A DNA stretch of 64,000 nucleotides from Pseudomonas tolaasii NCPPB 2192 (lineage in GTDB: Bacteria > Pseudomonadota > Gammaproteobacteria > Pseudomonadales > Pseudomonadaceae). This document shows positions 34,630 to 42,296 of this stretch, in pieces (positions within the stretch are counted from its first letter, which is position 1; the number at the start of each line of letters is the position of its first letter). The stretch spans positions 2,356,001-2,420,000 of the forward strand of contig NZ_PHHD01000001.1 of NCBI RefSeq assembly GCF_002813445.1, written 5' to 3'. The notes below the pieces were generated by a model that had not been told where the DNA came from, did no database searches, and saw nothing but the letters and a program-made list of their open reading frames with translations. The position numbers were made by a program, and so were the translations under genes.

Positions 34630-36067
34630 GAATGCCTCCGGCGGCTTCGCGCGATGGCAGGCTGCGGAAGGCGGCCAACGCGCGTTCCCGGGATTTTTTC
34701 AGATCGACGATCGCGCGCGGATAATCCGCCACGCCAAACAGGCCGCCGACCGCTTCGGGGTTGTGCACTTCCTTTTTATTCAGCGACGCCAGCTCCGGCA
34801 GCCAGTGCTTGATAAACACGCCTTCGCTGTCGAATTTCTCCGACTGGCTCAGCGGGCTGAAAATCCGGAAATACGGCGCCGAATCCGTGCCGGTGGACGA
34901 GCTCCATTGCCAGCCGCCGTTGTTGGCCGCCAGGTCGCCGTCGATCAGGTGGCGCATGAAAAAGCGCTCGCCTTCGCGCCAGTCGATCAGCAGGTTCTTG
35001 GTCAGGAACATCGCCACCACCATGCGCAGGCGGTTGTGCATCCAGCCGGTTTCCAGCAGTTGGCGCATGGCTGCGTCGATGATCGGCAGGCCGGTGCGCG
35101 CTTCCTGCCAGGCGGCGAGGTCCTTGGGTGCATGGCGCCAGGCCACGGCTTCGGTTTCGGGGCGGAAGGCGCGATGTCTGGAGACCCGCGGGTAGCCCAC
35201 CAGAATGTGTTTGTAGAACTCGCGCCACAGCAGTTCGTTGATCCAGGTGATGGCGCCCATGTCGCCACTTTCGAATTCGCCACCGTTGGTTTGCAGCGCC
35301 GCGTGCAGGCATTGGCGCGGCGATACCACGCCGGCGGCGAGGTAGGCCGACAACTGGCTGGTACCGGGTTTGGCCGGGAAGTCGCGTTCGTCCTTGTAAT
35401 AGCTGATCTGCTGATCGGCAAAGGCGTCGAGGCGGCGGCGCGCTTCGTCTTCACCGGCGGGCCAGAGGGCGCGCAGGGTGTCGCTGGGTGGTTCGAAGCC
35501 TTCGACCGATTGGGGGATCGGGTCGCTATTGAGCTTGATTGGCGCCTGGGCTTTGGGCGCCGCCACGGTGCGCGGCAAGGCGCTGTGCAGGCGTGTGTAA
35601 CAGACTTTGCGAAACTGGCTGAAGACCTGGAAGTACGTGCCGGTTTTGGTCAGCACGCTGCCAGGCTGGAAAAACAGTTGGTCAAGGTAGCTGTGGAACG
35701 TCACCCCGTCAGCTTCCAGGGCCTTGGCCACGGCGGCGTCGCGACGGGTTTCGTGGATGCCGTATTCCTCGTTGACGTGCACCGATTCCACCGACAGTTC
35801 CCGGCACAGTGTGCGCAACACGTCTGGCGCCTGGTCCCAGGTCGGGGCGGTGCGGATCAACAGGGGAATATTCAGCTCGCCGAGCGCCCGGCTCAGGCTT
35901 TCCAGGTTGCGCAGCCAGAAATCGACTTTGCACGGCGCGTCATCGTGGGCCAGCCATTGTTCGGGCGTGATCAGGTACACAGCGGCAATCGGCCCCCGCT
36001 GGCTCGCGGCGGTCAGGGCGGTGTTGTCGTGCAGGCGCAGGTCGGTGCGCAGCCAGATCAAGTGCAT
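34622..36067 (-). CDS. phrB: Deoxyribodipyrimidine photolyase
   Basis: 481 residues, a DNA photolyase that repairs UV-induced cyclobutane pyrimidine dimers using FAD and light. The N-terminal antenna domain begins MHLIWLRTDLRLHDNTAL; the FAD domain has the NNGGWQWSSSTGTD segment near residue 380 and TWINELLWREFYKHIL. It starts one base after the regulator stop, implying co-expression with the MerR-like regulator and the lipid genes. Confidence 0.97.
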   Translation of the reverse strand: MHLIWLRTDLRLHDNTALTAASQRGPIAAVYLITPEQWLAHDDAPCKVDFWLRNLESLSRALGELNIPLLIRTAPTWDQAPDVLRTLCRELSVESVHVNEEYGIHETRRDAAVAKALEADGVTFHSYLDQLFFQPGSVLTKTGTYFQVFSQFRKVCYTRLHSALPRTVAAPKAQAPIKLNSDPIPQSVEGFEPPSDTLRALWPAGEDEARRRLDAFADQQISYYKDERDFPAKPGTSQLSAYLAAGVVSPRQCLHAALQTNGGEFESGDMGAITWINELLWREFYKHILVGYPRVSRHRAFRPETEAVAWRHAPKDLAAWQEARTGLPIIDAAMRQLLETGWMHNRLRMVVAMFLTKNLLIDWREGERFFMRHLIDGDLAANNGGWQWSSSTGTDSAPYFRIFSPLSQSEKFDSEGVFIKHWLPELASLNKKEVHNPEAVGGLFGVADYPRAIVDLKKSRERALAAFRSLPSREAAGGIHE

Positions 36068-37009
36068 TTAAACGATTCCACGCTGGATCAGTATCTGGTG
36101 GGCCGCCAAAGGGTCTTCGGCCACGAACAATTCAGGGGTGTCACGGGTTAATACGGCCAACTCGGCCTGGTGGATGCATACCGTTGGTCCGGCAATCAGG
36201 ATTGGGCAACTGACACCGCCCAGAAGTTTGGGGATTGCCGACAAATGGAGGGACTTGCTCGAATACAGCAACACGGCACGCGGTTTCAGGTGCTCCACCG
36301 CCAGTGCCAGCTCGCCTGCGGGCAGCGGCCAGTCGAACACCTCCACCGGGCAGTCGGCGCTGCTGGCCAGCCAGGCGCTGAGCCACAGGTGCGGCTCCAG
36401 CGGCAAATCGGAATGGTTGACGAGCAACAGCGGCGCGCCCTGCAACTGACGGTTGTTGTGGTAAATGCGTGCGCCGAACTTGCTGCGCAGCCAGGACAGG
36501 AAAAACACCCGCTCCATCTGCGCGCCGAATTGGCCCTGCCAGCGTTGCTCGAGTTCCTTGAGCAGCGGCAGCAGCAACTGCTCGCACAAGGTGCGCGGCG
36601 GGTACAGCGCCATGGCTTGATTGAAGGCGTCATCGACCCGGCGCTCGGCCAGTTCGCTGATGGCTGTCACCAGGTTCTGGCGCAGCGCGTGCCATTCGTT
36701 TTCAACGCTGTCGGGTACGGACAGGGCGGAATCGATCAGGGTTTTGACCTGGCTGACCGGCACGCCACGGTTGAGCCAGGTGAGGATGGCGTGAATGCGT
36801 TGCACGTGTTCGGCGCTGAACAGCCGATGGCCCTTGGGCGTGCGCTGCGGCACGATCAGGCCATAACGGCGTTCCCAGGCGCGCAGAGTCACGGCGTTGA
36901 CGCCGGTCTGGCGCGCCACTTCGCGAATCGGCAACCAGCCGTCCTCGAGGGCTTTGGCGATGTCTTCGCCGGGTTCGTCTTGCAGGGCAGGTTTCAGGGT
37001 GCTTTTCAT
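36068..37009 (-). CDS. MerR-family regulator, LitR/CarH-like with degraded cobalamin-binding motifs
   Basis: 313 residues. A MerR helix-turn-helix lies at about residues 26-95 (IREVARQTGVNAVTLRAWERRYG). The C-terminal two-thirds resembles the helical plus B12-binding region of CarH/LitR photoreceptors, but the usual Glu-His pair after the conserved Trp is Glu-Arg, and the GExHxxG loop reads LEPHLWL, so B12 binding is doubtful. LitR-like proteins of this reduced type occur in pseudomonads and are linked to blue-light responses. It is the second gene of its operon and probably autoregulates through the TGTACAA operators. Confidence 0.82.
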   Translation of the reverse strand: MKSTLKPALQDEPGEDIAKALEDGWLPIREVARQTGVNAVTLRAWERRYGLIVPQRTPKGHRLFSAEHVQRIHAILTWLNRGVPVSQVKTLIDSALSVPDSVENEWHALRQNLVTAISELAERRVDDAFNQAMALYPPRTLCEQLLLPLLKELEQRWQGQFGAQMERVFFLSWLRSKFGARIYHNNRQLQGAPLLLVNHSDLPLEPHLWLSAWLASSADCPVEVFDWPLPAGELALAVEHLKPRAVLLYSSKSLHLSAIPKLLGGVSCPILIAGPTVCIHQAELAVLTRDTPELFVAEDPLAAHQILIQRGIV

Positions 37010-37012
37010 GGG

Positions 37013-37972
37013 TCAGATCGCGTTACGCAGGCTGAGATTTTCCGGGTGCGGCTGCAAGTAGGCCTGCTGCGCAATGTAGCGGTCCGGATGTTGGCGAAAG
37101 TGGTGCTTGAGCAGGGTCAGCGGCACCACCAGGGGCACGATGCCGTGGCGGTATTGGCCGATCACGGTTTGCATTTCCTGCTTGTCGTCGGCGCTGATGG
37201 CCTGCTTGAGATAGCCGCTGATGTGTTGCAGCACATTGGTGTGGGTGCCGCGGGTGGCGCATTTTTTCAGGCCGGTCATCAAGTCGCTGAAGTAGCACTC
37301 GGCCAACTCGTTCAGGTTCGACCCCTTGTCCATGCTGCCCAGCAGGTGGCCGAGGCTTTTGTAGTGCGCCGGGCTGTGGGCCATCAACAAATATTTGTAG
37401 CGCGAATGAAAGGCCAGCAGGCGGTGACGGGTCACGCCTTCGGCCTGCAATTGCTGCCAGCTGGCGTAGACGAAAACACGGGTGAGGAAGTTTTCCCGCA
37501 GCACCGGGTCGTTCAGGCGGCCGGCTTCTTCCACCGGCAAGTTGGGGTGGCGCGCACAAAAGGCCTGGGCGTAAATGCCGCGGCCGCCGCCGTCGATGGG
37601 CGTGCCGTTGTCGCGATAGACCTTGACCCGTTCCAGGCCGCAGGACGGCGATTTCTGCATGAAGATGTAGCCGCACAGGTCGGTGTGTTCTGCCGCCATT
37701 TGCTGGCCGTAGTCGTCCAGTGGCCGGGTGACGTCGAGTTCGCGGTGCACGGTGCCGACGGCGTGCGGGTGGTCGGGGTCGCCCACCAGGCGGATCGGCT
37801 CGCGGGGGATACCCAGGCCGATGGCGACTTCAGGGCACAGCGGCACAAAGTCGAAGTAGTCGGCGAGGGTCTGGCTGCACAGCAGGGATTGTTTGTGTCC
37901 GCCGTTGAAGCGCACGTTTTCGCCCAACAGGCAGGCGCTGATGGCGATCTTCGGTTTGACGGTGGTGGACAT
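37013..37972 (-). CDS. DUF523-DUF1722 (YbgA) fusion protein
   Basis: 319 residues from ATG 37972. The N-terminal half is DUF523 (SACLLGENVRFNGGHK and CGLERVKVY motifs); the C-terminal half is DUF1722/YbgA. Such fusions commonly sit next to photolyase and MerR-type regulators. Function unknown. It is first in the long operon, 23 bases after the lower operator pair, and stops three bases before the regulator gene. Confidence 0.9.
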   Translation of the reverse strand: MSTTVKPKIAISACLLGENVRFNGGHKQSLLCSQTLADYFDFVPLCPEVAIGLGIPREPIRLVGDPDHPHAVGTVHRELDVTRPLDDYGQQMAAEHTDLCGYIFMQKSPSCGLERVKVYRDNGTPIDGGGRGIYAQAFCARHPNLPVEEAGRLNDPVLRENFLTRVFVYASWQQLQAEGVTRHRLLAFHSRYKYLLMAHSPAHYKSLGHLLGSMDKGSNLNELAECYFSDLMTGLKKCATRGTHTNVLQHISGYLKQAISADDKQEMQTVIGQYRHGIVPLVVPLTLLKHHFRQHPDRYIAQQAYLQPHPENLSLRNAI

Positions 37973-37994
37973 GGCCGAACCTCTGCAAGATTCC

Positions 37995-38069
37995 TGTACA
38001 AGCAAGAAAATTTGTACAACTAAATCTCATCATAGGTTTGATGCTGTACAAGTCAAATATTTTGTACAA
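37995..38069 (-). promoter_or_regulatory. Operon promoter with two TGTACAAG-N10-TGTACAA operator pairs
   Basis: Identical pairs lie at 37995-38019 and 38045-38069, each with 18-base start-to-start spacing and 50 bases apart. On the minus strand a near-consensus sigma-70 promoter TTGACT-N16-TATGAT (38051-38056 and 38029-38034) lies between and across them. The upper pair overlaps the -35, the lower follows the -10, positions expected for repression. Binding by the MerR-like protein is inferred. Confidence 0.75.
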
Positions 38070-38084
38070 GTATTTGCGGCGCGG

Positions 38085-38300
38085 CTATTTCCAGCCGATT
38101 CGCCAGTCTTCGGCATTTTGCAGGGTCTGCCAGGCCAGGCGTTCGGCGCGGCGGGTCATGATGGCTTGCAGCTCGATTTCCAGCACGGTGCCTTCTTCGT
38201 CACGAAACAGCTCGGTGACGAGGAAATGTTTTTCCTTGTTGCGAGGGTGGGCTGCTGTCCACTTCGACAGCAGCAATTTGGCCGGGTTGATGCGGTTCAT
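38085..38300 (-). CDS. Small Trp-rich protein, TIGR02450 family
   Basis: 71 residues from ATG 38300. The start NRINPAKLLLSKWTAAHPRNKEKHFLV and a Trp-rich tail (AWQTLQNAEDWRIGW) match the TIGR02450 group of short conserved proteins often near photolyase genes. Function unknown. It overlaps the renalase-like gene by four bases and is separated from the nine-gene operon by the promoter region. Confidence 0.82.
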   Translation of the reverse strand: MNRINPAKLLLSKWTAAHPRNKEKHFLVTELFRDEEGTVLEIELQAIMTRRAERLAWQTLQNAEDWRIGWK

Positions 38301-39283
38301 TGCAGGTGTTCGATCAAGCGTCGCGCGGCTTCCTGGCCACTGAGCCAGGCACCTTCGACCCGGCCTGACAGGCACCAGTCGCCACACACGTACAGGCCCA
38401 GATCGGCATCCGCCAGCACGCCGAACTCATGGCTGCTGGAGGGCCGCGCGTACAGCCAGCGGTGGGCCAGGCTGAAGGACGGCGCGGGCATGGCGCTGTG
38501 CAGCAGTTCGGCGAAGGCGCCGTGCAGGTGCTCGATCACGGCTTCCTTGGGCAGGTCCAGATGGGCCTTGCTCCAGGTGCTGGTGGCGTGCAGCACCCAG
38601 GTGTCGAGGGTGGTGTCGCGCCCGGGTTTGCTGCGGTTGCGCGCGAGCCAGTCGAGCGGGCTGTCTTGCACGAAGCAGCCTTGCATGGGGGTATCCAGCG
38701 GTTTGTCGAAGGCGAGGGCGATGGCCCAGGTCGGGTCCATTTTGACCCCGGCGGCAGCACTTGCCAGCTTGGGCGCGGCGGCCAGCAGGGCGGTGGCTTG
38801 CGGCGCCGGTGTGGCGATGACTACGTGGCTGAACGGGCCGTGGTTGCCGCCGTCGGCGTCGAGCAGGTTCCAATGCTGTTTGCCCTGGAACACCTCGGTA
38901 ATGCGGCAACCGAATTCCACCGGCAAATCATCAAGCAGTGCACGGGTAATCGCGCTCATGCGCGGCGTGCCGACCCAGCGGATCTGTTCATCGGGGGAGG
39001 GGGTGAGTTGGCCTGACTTGAAGTTGTACAGCTGTGGCTTCCATTGCTCGGCCCAGCCGTTGCTTTGCCAGCGCTGCACTTCGTTGACGAAGCGCCGGTC
39101 GCGGGCGGTGAAATATTGCGCACCCATGTCCAGTGCGCCGGCGTCGCTGCGCTTGCTGGACATGCGGCCACCACTGCCGCGGCTTTTATCGAAGAGTTGT
39201 ACGACGTGCCCCGCGTCTCGTAACGCTCGGGCGGCGGAGAGACCGGCAATGCCGGTGCCGATGATCGCGATGGGAACAGTCAT
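38297..39283 (-). CDS. Renalase-like FAD oxidoreductase
   Basis: 328 residues. N-terminal FAD motif IGTGIAGLSAARALRDAG and the segment FDKSRGSGGRMSSKR are those of bacterial renalase. The stretch LDMGAQYFTARDRRFV and the C-terminal YVCGDWCLSGRVEGAW also match it. Bacterial renalase oxidises inhibitory 2- and 6-dihydro isomers of NAD(P)H back to NAD(P)+. A TGTACA motif upstream suggests that it belongs to the same regulon as the adjoining operon. Confidence 0.88.
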   Translation of the reverse strand: MTVPIAIIGTGIAGLSAARALRDAGHVVQLFDKSRGSGGRMSSKRSDAGALDMGAQYFTARDRRFVNEVQRWQSNGWAEQWKPQLYNFKSGQLTPSPDEQIRWVGTPRMSAITRALLDDLPVEFGCRITEVFQGKQHWNLLDADGGNHGPFSHVVIATPAPQATALLAAAPKLASAAAGVKMDPTWAIALAFDKPLDTPMQGCFVQDSPLDWLARNRSKPGRDTTLDTWVLHATSTWSKAHLDLPKEAVIEHLHGAFAELLHSAMPAPSFSLAHRWLYARPSSSHEFGVLADADLGLYVCGDWCLSGRVEGAWLSGQEAARRLIEHLQ

Positions 39284-39305
39284 GGGGGGCCTCGTTTTAC
39301 CGTTG

Positions 39306-39340
39306 GGTACAGACTACGCCGACACCAATAGCTGTACAAT
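39306..39340 (-). promoter_or_regulatory. Candidate TGTACA operators upstream of the renalase-like gene
   Basis: GGTACAG and TGTACAAT occur in the gap between the renalase-like gene and the divergent TIGR01777 gene. On the minus strand the second reads ATTGTACAGC, sharing TTGTACAGC with the main operon promoter. The arrangement is less regular than the two pairs at 38.0 kb, so this is a weaker site. Confidence 0.45.
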
Positions 39341-39482
39341 ATTGTTTTTTGGTATAAGTTTTGGCGTACCTGTTCTAACGGCGTGGCCTATGGTTAAACG
39401 ACAGGCCACGCCCGATTACAAATGATCCCTGCTTATAAAATAGACTAACGGCGGGCGGCGAACGTTACATGAGGAGGTTCCC

Positions 39483-40382
39483 ATGCATATTTTGCTGACC
39501 GGCGGTACGGGTCTGATCGGCCGCAAACTTTGCCTGCACTGGCTTGCCCAGGGCCATCGCTTGACGGTGTGGAGCCGCGAGCCGGAGACCGTGGCCCAAT
39601 GGTGTGGCCCCCAGGTACTGGGTGTCGGCCGTCTGCAGGACGTGATCGGCCATGTCGATGCGGTGGTCAACCTGGCCGGCGCGCCCATCGCGGACAGACC
39701 CTGGACCAAAAAACGCAAGGCGTTGCTGTGGAGCAGCCGCATCGGCCTCACTGAAACCCTGCTGGCGTGGATTGAAACTCAGGAACAAAAGCCCGCCGTA
39801 TTGATTTCCGGTTCTGCCGTAGGCTGGTACGGCGACGGCGGCGAGCGTGAACTCACCGAAGCCAGCGGCCCGGTGCAGGACGATTTCCCCAGCCAGTTGT
39901 GCATCGCCTGGGAAGAAACCGCCCTGCGCGCCGAAGCATTGGGCGTGCGCGTGGTGCTGGTGCGTACGGGGTTGGTGCTGGCAGCCAAGGGCGGCTTTTT
40001 GTCGCGCCTGTTGCTGCCGTTCAAGCTGGGGCTGGGCGGGCCTATCGGCAATGGTCGCCAGTGGATGCCATGGGTGCACATTCAGGATCAAATCGCCCTG
40101 ATTGATTTTCTTCTGCACAAGCCTGACGCCAGTGGTCCTTATAATGCCTGCGCACCCCACCCGGTGCGTAACCGCGAATTTGCCAAGACCCTGGGCCAGG
40201 TGTTGCACCGCCCCGCGTTCATGCCGATGCCGGCGTTCGCCTTGAAGGTCGGGTTGGGCGAGTTGTCCGGTCTGTTGCTGGGCGGGCAGAAAGCGGTGCC
40301 CGAACGGTTGCTGGCTGCCGGTTTCACTTTTCAGTTCACTGAGTTGCATGCGGCCCTGGAAGACTTGTCCAGCCGCCTCTAG
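39483..40382 (+). CDS. TIGR01777 family NAD(P)-dependent epimerase
   Basis: 299 residues: Rossmann motif LTGGTGLIGRKL at the N-terminus, the family segment VVNLAGAPI near residue 60 and the DUF1731 C-terminal region. Homologues include the YfcH-like and SulA-named cell-division-associated proteins; substrate unknown. An AGGAGG ribosome-binding site precedes the ATG. It is 14 bases upstream of hemH and probably co-transcribed. Confidence 0.93.
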   Translation: MHILLTGGTGLIGRKLCLHWLAQGHRLTVWSREPETVAQWCGPQVLGVGRLQDVIGHVDAVVNLAGAPIADRPWTKKRKALLWSSRIGLTETLLAWIETQEQKPAVLISGSAVGWYGDGGERELTEASGPVQDDFPSQLCIAWEETALRAEALGVRVVLVRTGLVLAAKGGFLSRLLLPFKLGLGGPIGNGRQWMPWVHIQDQIALIDFLLHKPDASGPYNACAPHPVRNREFAKTLGQVLHRPAFMPMPAFALKVGLGELSGLLLGGQKAVPERLLAAGFTFQFTELHAALEDLSSRL

Positions 40383-40396
40383 CCATAGGATGTTGC

Positions 40397-41419
40397 ATGA
40401 CGGATCACGCGTTGTTATTGGTCAACCTGGGTTCACCGGCGTCCACTTCGGTGGCCGATGTGCGCAGCTACCTCAATCAGTTCCTGATGGACCCGTACGT
40501 GATCGATCTGCCGTGGCCGGTCCGACGTTTGCTGGTGTCGTTGATTCTGATCAAGCGCCCCGAGCAGTCGGCGCATGCCTACGCCTCGATCTGGTGGGAT
40601 GAAGGCTCGCCGCTGGTGGTGCTCAGCCGTCGCCTGCAGCAGCAAATGACCACGCAGTGGACCCATGGCCCGGTGGAACTGGCGATGCGTTACGGCGAGC
40701 CCTCCATTGAAAGCGTGCTGACCCGATTGGCCGCACAGGGCATTCGCAAGGTTACCCTGGCGCCGTTGTACCCGCAGTTTGCCGACAGCACTGTGACCAC
40801 GGTCATTGAAGAGGCCCGCCGTGTAGTGCGTGAGAAAAAACTCGATGTGCAGTTTGCGATCCTGCAACCCTTCTACGATCAACCCGAATACCTCGACGCC
40901 CTGGTGGCGAGCGCCAAGCCGCATTTGCAGCAGGACTACGATCACCTGCTGTTCAGCTTCCACGGTTTGCCGGAGCGCCACCTGCAAAAGCTCAACCCGG
41001 GCCATACCTTTGACGGCGCCACCGATTGCTGCGCCAATGCTTCAGCCCAGGTGCGTGCCACCTGCTATCGCGGCCAGTGTTTCAGCGTGGCGCGAGACTT
41101 TGCCGCCCGCATGGGGCTGCCTGCGGACAAATGGTCGGTGGCTTTCCAGTCGCGCCTGGGCCGCGCCAAGTGGATCGAACCCTACACCGAAGCCCGCCTG
41201 GAAACCCTCGCCCAACAAGGCGTGAAAAAACTGCTGGTGATGTGCCCGGCGTTTGTCGCCGATTGCATCGAGACGCTGGAAGAGATCGGCGATCGCGGGT
41301 CGGAGCAGTTCCGCGAAGCGGGAGGCGAGGAGCTGGTGCTGGTGCCGTGCCTCAATGATGACCCGCAGTGGGCGGTGGCGTTGAACACCCTGTGCGAGCG
41401 GGCGCCGTTGGCGCTGTAA
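40397..41419 (+). CDS. hemH: Ferrochelatase
   Basis: 340 residues; inserts ferrous iron into protoporphyrin IX, the last step of haem synthesis. The catalytic motif LFSFHGLPERH is present near residue 190, with Glu residues of the C-terminal metal region. It follows the TIGR01777 gene and is followed by a REPIN. Confidence 0.97.
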   Translation: MTDHALLLVNLGSPASTSVADVRSYLNQFLMDPYVIDLPWPVRRLLVSLILIKRPEQSAHAYASIWWDEGSPLVVLSRRLQQQMTTQWTHGPVELAMRYGEPSIESVLTRLAAQGIRKVTLAPLYPQFADSTVTTVIEEARRVVREKKLDVQFAILQPFYDQPEYLDALVASAKPHLQQDYDHLLFSFHGLPERHLQKLNPGHTFDGATDCCANASAQVRATCYRGQCFSVARDFAARMGLPADKWSVAFQSRLGRAKWIEPYTEARLETLAQQGVKKLLVMCPAFVADCIETLEEIGDRGSEQFREAGGEELVLVPCLNDDPQWAVALNTLCERAPLAL

Positions 41420-41447
41420 CCCGATTGTCGAAACGATATCGATCAAC

Positions 41448-41536
41448 TGTGGGAGCTGGCTTGCCTGCGATAGCAGTGTGTCAGCCGATGAATACTTGGC
41501 TGAAGGACTGCTATCGCAGGCAAGCCAGCTCCCACA
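41448..41536. repeat. REPIN (inverted REP pair)
   Basis: Arms TGTGGGAGCTGGCTTGCCTG and the complement, 89 bases total, between convergent hemH and the DUF4198 gene. Same family as the other copies. Confidence 0.93.
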
Positions 41537-41564
41537 AAGAGTGTGCCCACTTTGGATAGTGGTG

Positions 41565-42284
41565 TTATTCGTGGTGCGGTTCACCGAGGAACGTCAGCGA
41601 GGTGAACAGCCCCTGTGTCGCCACATCCGGGTTGTCCTTGAGCGGCACTTCCACCTGCGCCGAAATCACATTCAGCCCCTCATTGCGCACCAGCACCTGG
41701 GCGCGGCCATCCTTGTCGGTCTCGGTGCTCAAGGTATTCGGCATGTTGCGATAGTCGCCGACCAATTTGACCCCCGCCGCCGGCTTGCCATCCAGCAGCA
41801 CGCGCACCGGCAGTGATTTGCCCGGCCCTACGGTCAGTGGGTCGGCTTCCGGCAGGATCAGCAGTTTGATGTGCTTTAACTCCGGCAGTTTGGCTCCAGG
41901 CTCGTAGATCGCCAGGCTGTATTTGAAGGTCTGGGTTGACGCTATCGCCCCCTCGACCTTGCTGCGGCCCTGGTTAATCCATTTTTTATCCGCCGTCTGC
42001 GACCACATGCCGTTGTCCAGCGCCACCGCCAATACGGCCGGGGGCTTGAGTGGCTTGAGGCGTGCGTGGTCGGCCAGGCGTTCGACGGTGACCGGGATCA
42101 TCTTGCCGCTGGCGTCATAGGCCCAGGCGCCGCTGATTTTCTGGGGCTTGAACGCGTTGTCTTCGGCGCCATGACCGTAGATCACTTCGATATTGCCGCG
42201 ACGTTGTTCGGTCCACAGGCCATGGGCGGATACGTCGGCAGCGAACAACAAGCCCATCAGGGCGAGAGGTTTGAGCAGGTGCAT
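41565..42284 (-). CDS. DUF4198 periplasmic protein, TonB-receptor partner
   Basis: 239 residues with a signal peptide ending near SAHG (residue 20) and a beta-sandwich-type sequence; DUF4198 proteins resemble NikK-like metal-binding periplasmic proteins. It starts 13 bases after the TonB-receptor stop on the same strand, so the two are one iron- or metal-regulated transcript. A His-containing tail (EPHHE) may bind metal. Confidence 0.8.
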   Translation of the reverse strand: MHLLKPLALMGLLFAADVSAHGLWTEQRRGNIEVIYGHGAEDNAFKPQKISGAWAYDASGKMIPVTVERLADHARLKPLKPPAVLAVALDNGMWSQTADKKWINQGRSKVEGAIASTQTFKYSLAIYEPGAKLPELKHIKLLILPEADPLTVGPGKSLPVRVLLDGKPAAGVKLVGDYRNMPNTLSTETDKDGRAQVLVRNEGLNVISAQVEVPLKDNPDVATQGLFTSLTFLGEPHHE

Positions 42285-42296
42285 GGTGGCGTCCTT

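Noticed and set aside
36170..38023. A 617-codon plus-strand frame over the MerR-like and YbgA genes
   Set aside because: The minus-strand genes show clear family motifs and operon overlaps; this frame does not.
39306..39360. A second complete TGTACAAG-N10-TGTACAA operator upstream of the renalase-like gene
   Set aside because: Only one good half-site and partial matches are present; spacing is not the same as at 38.0 kb.
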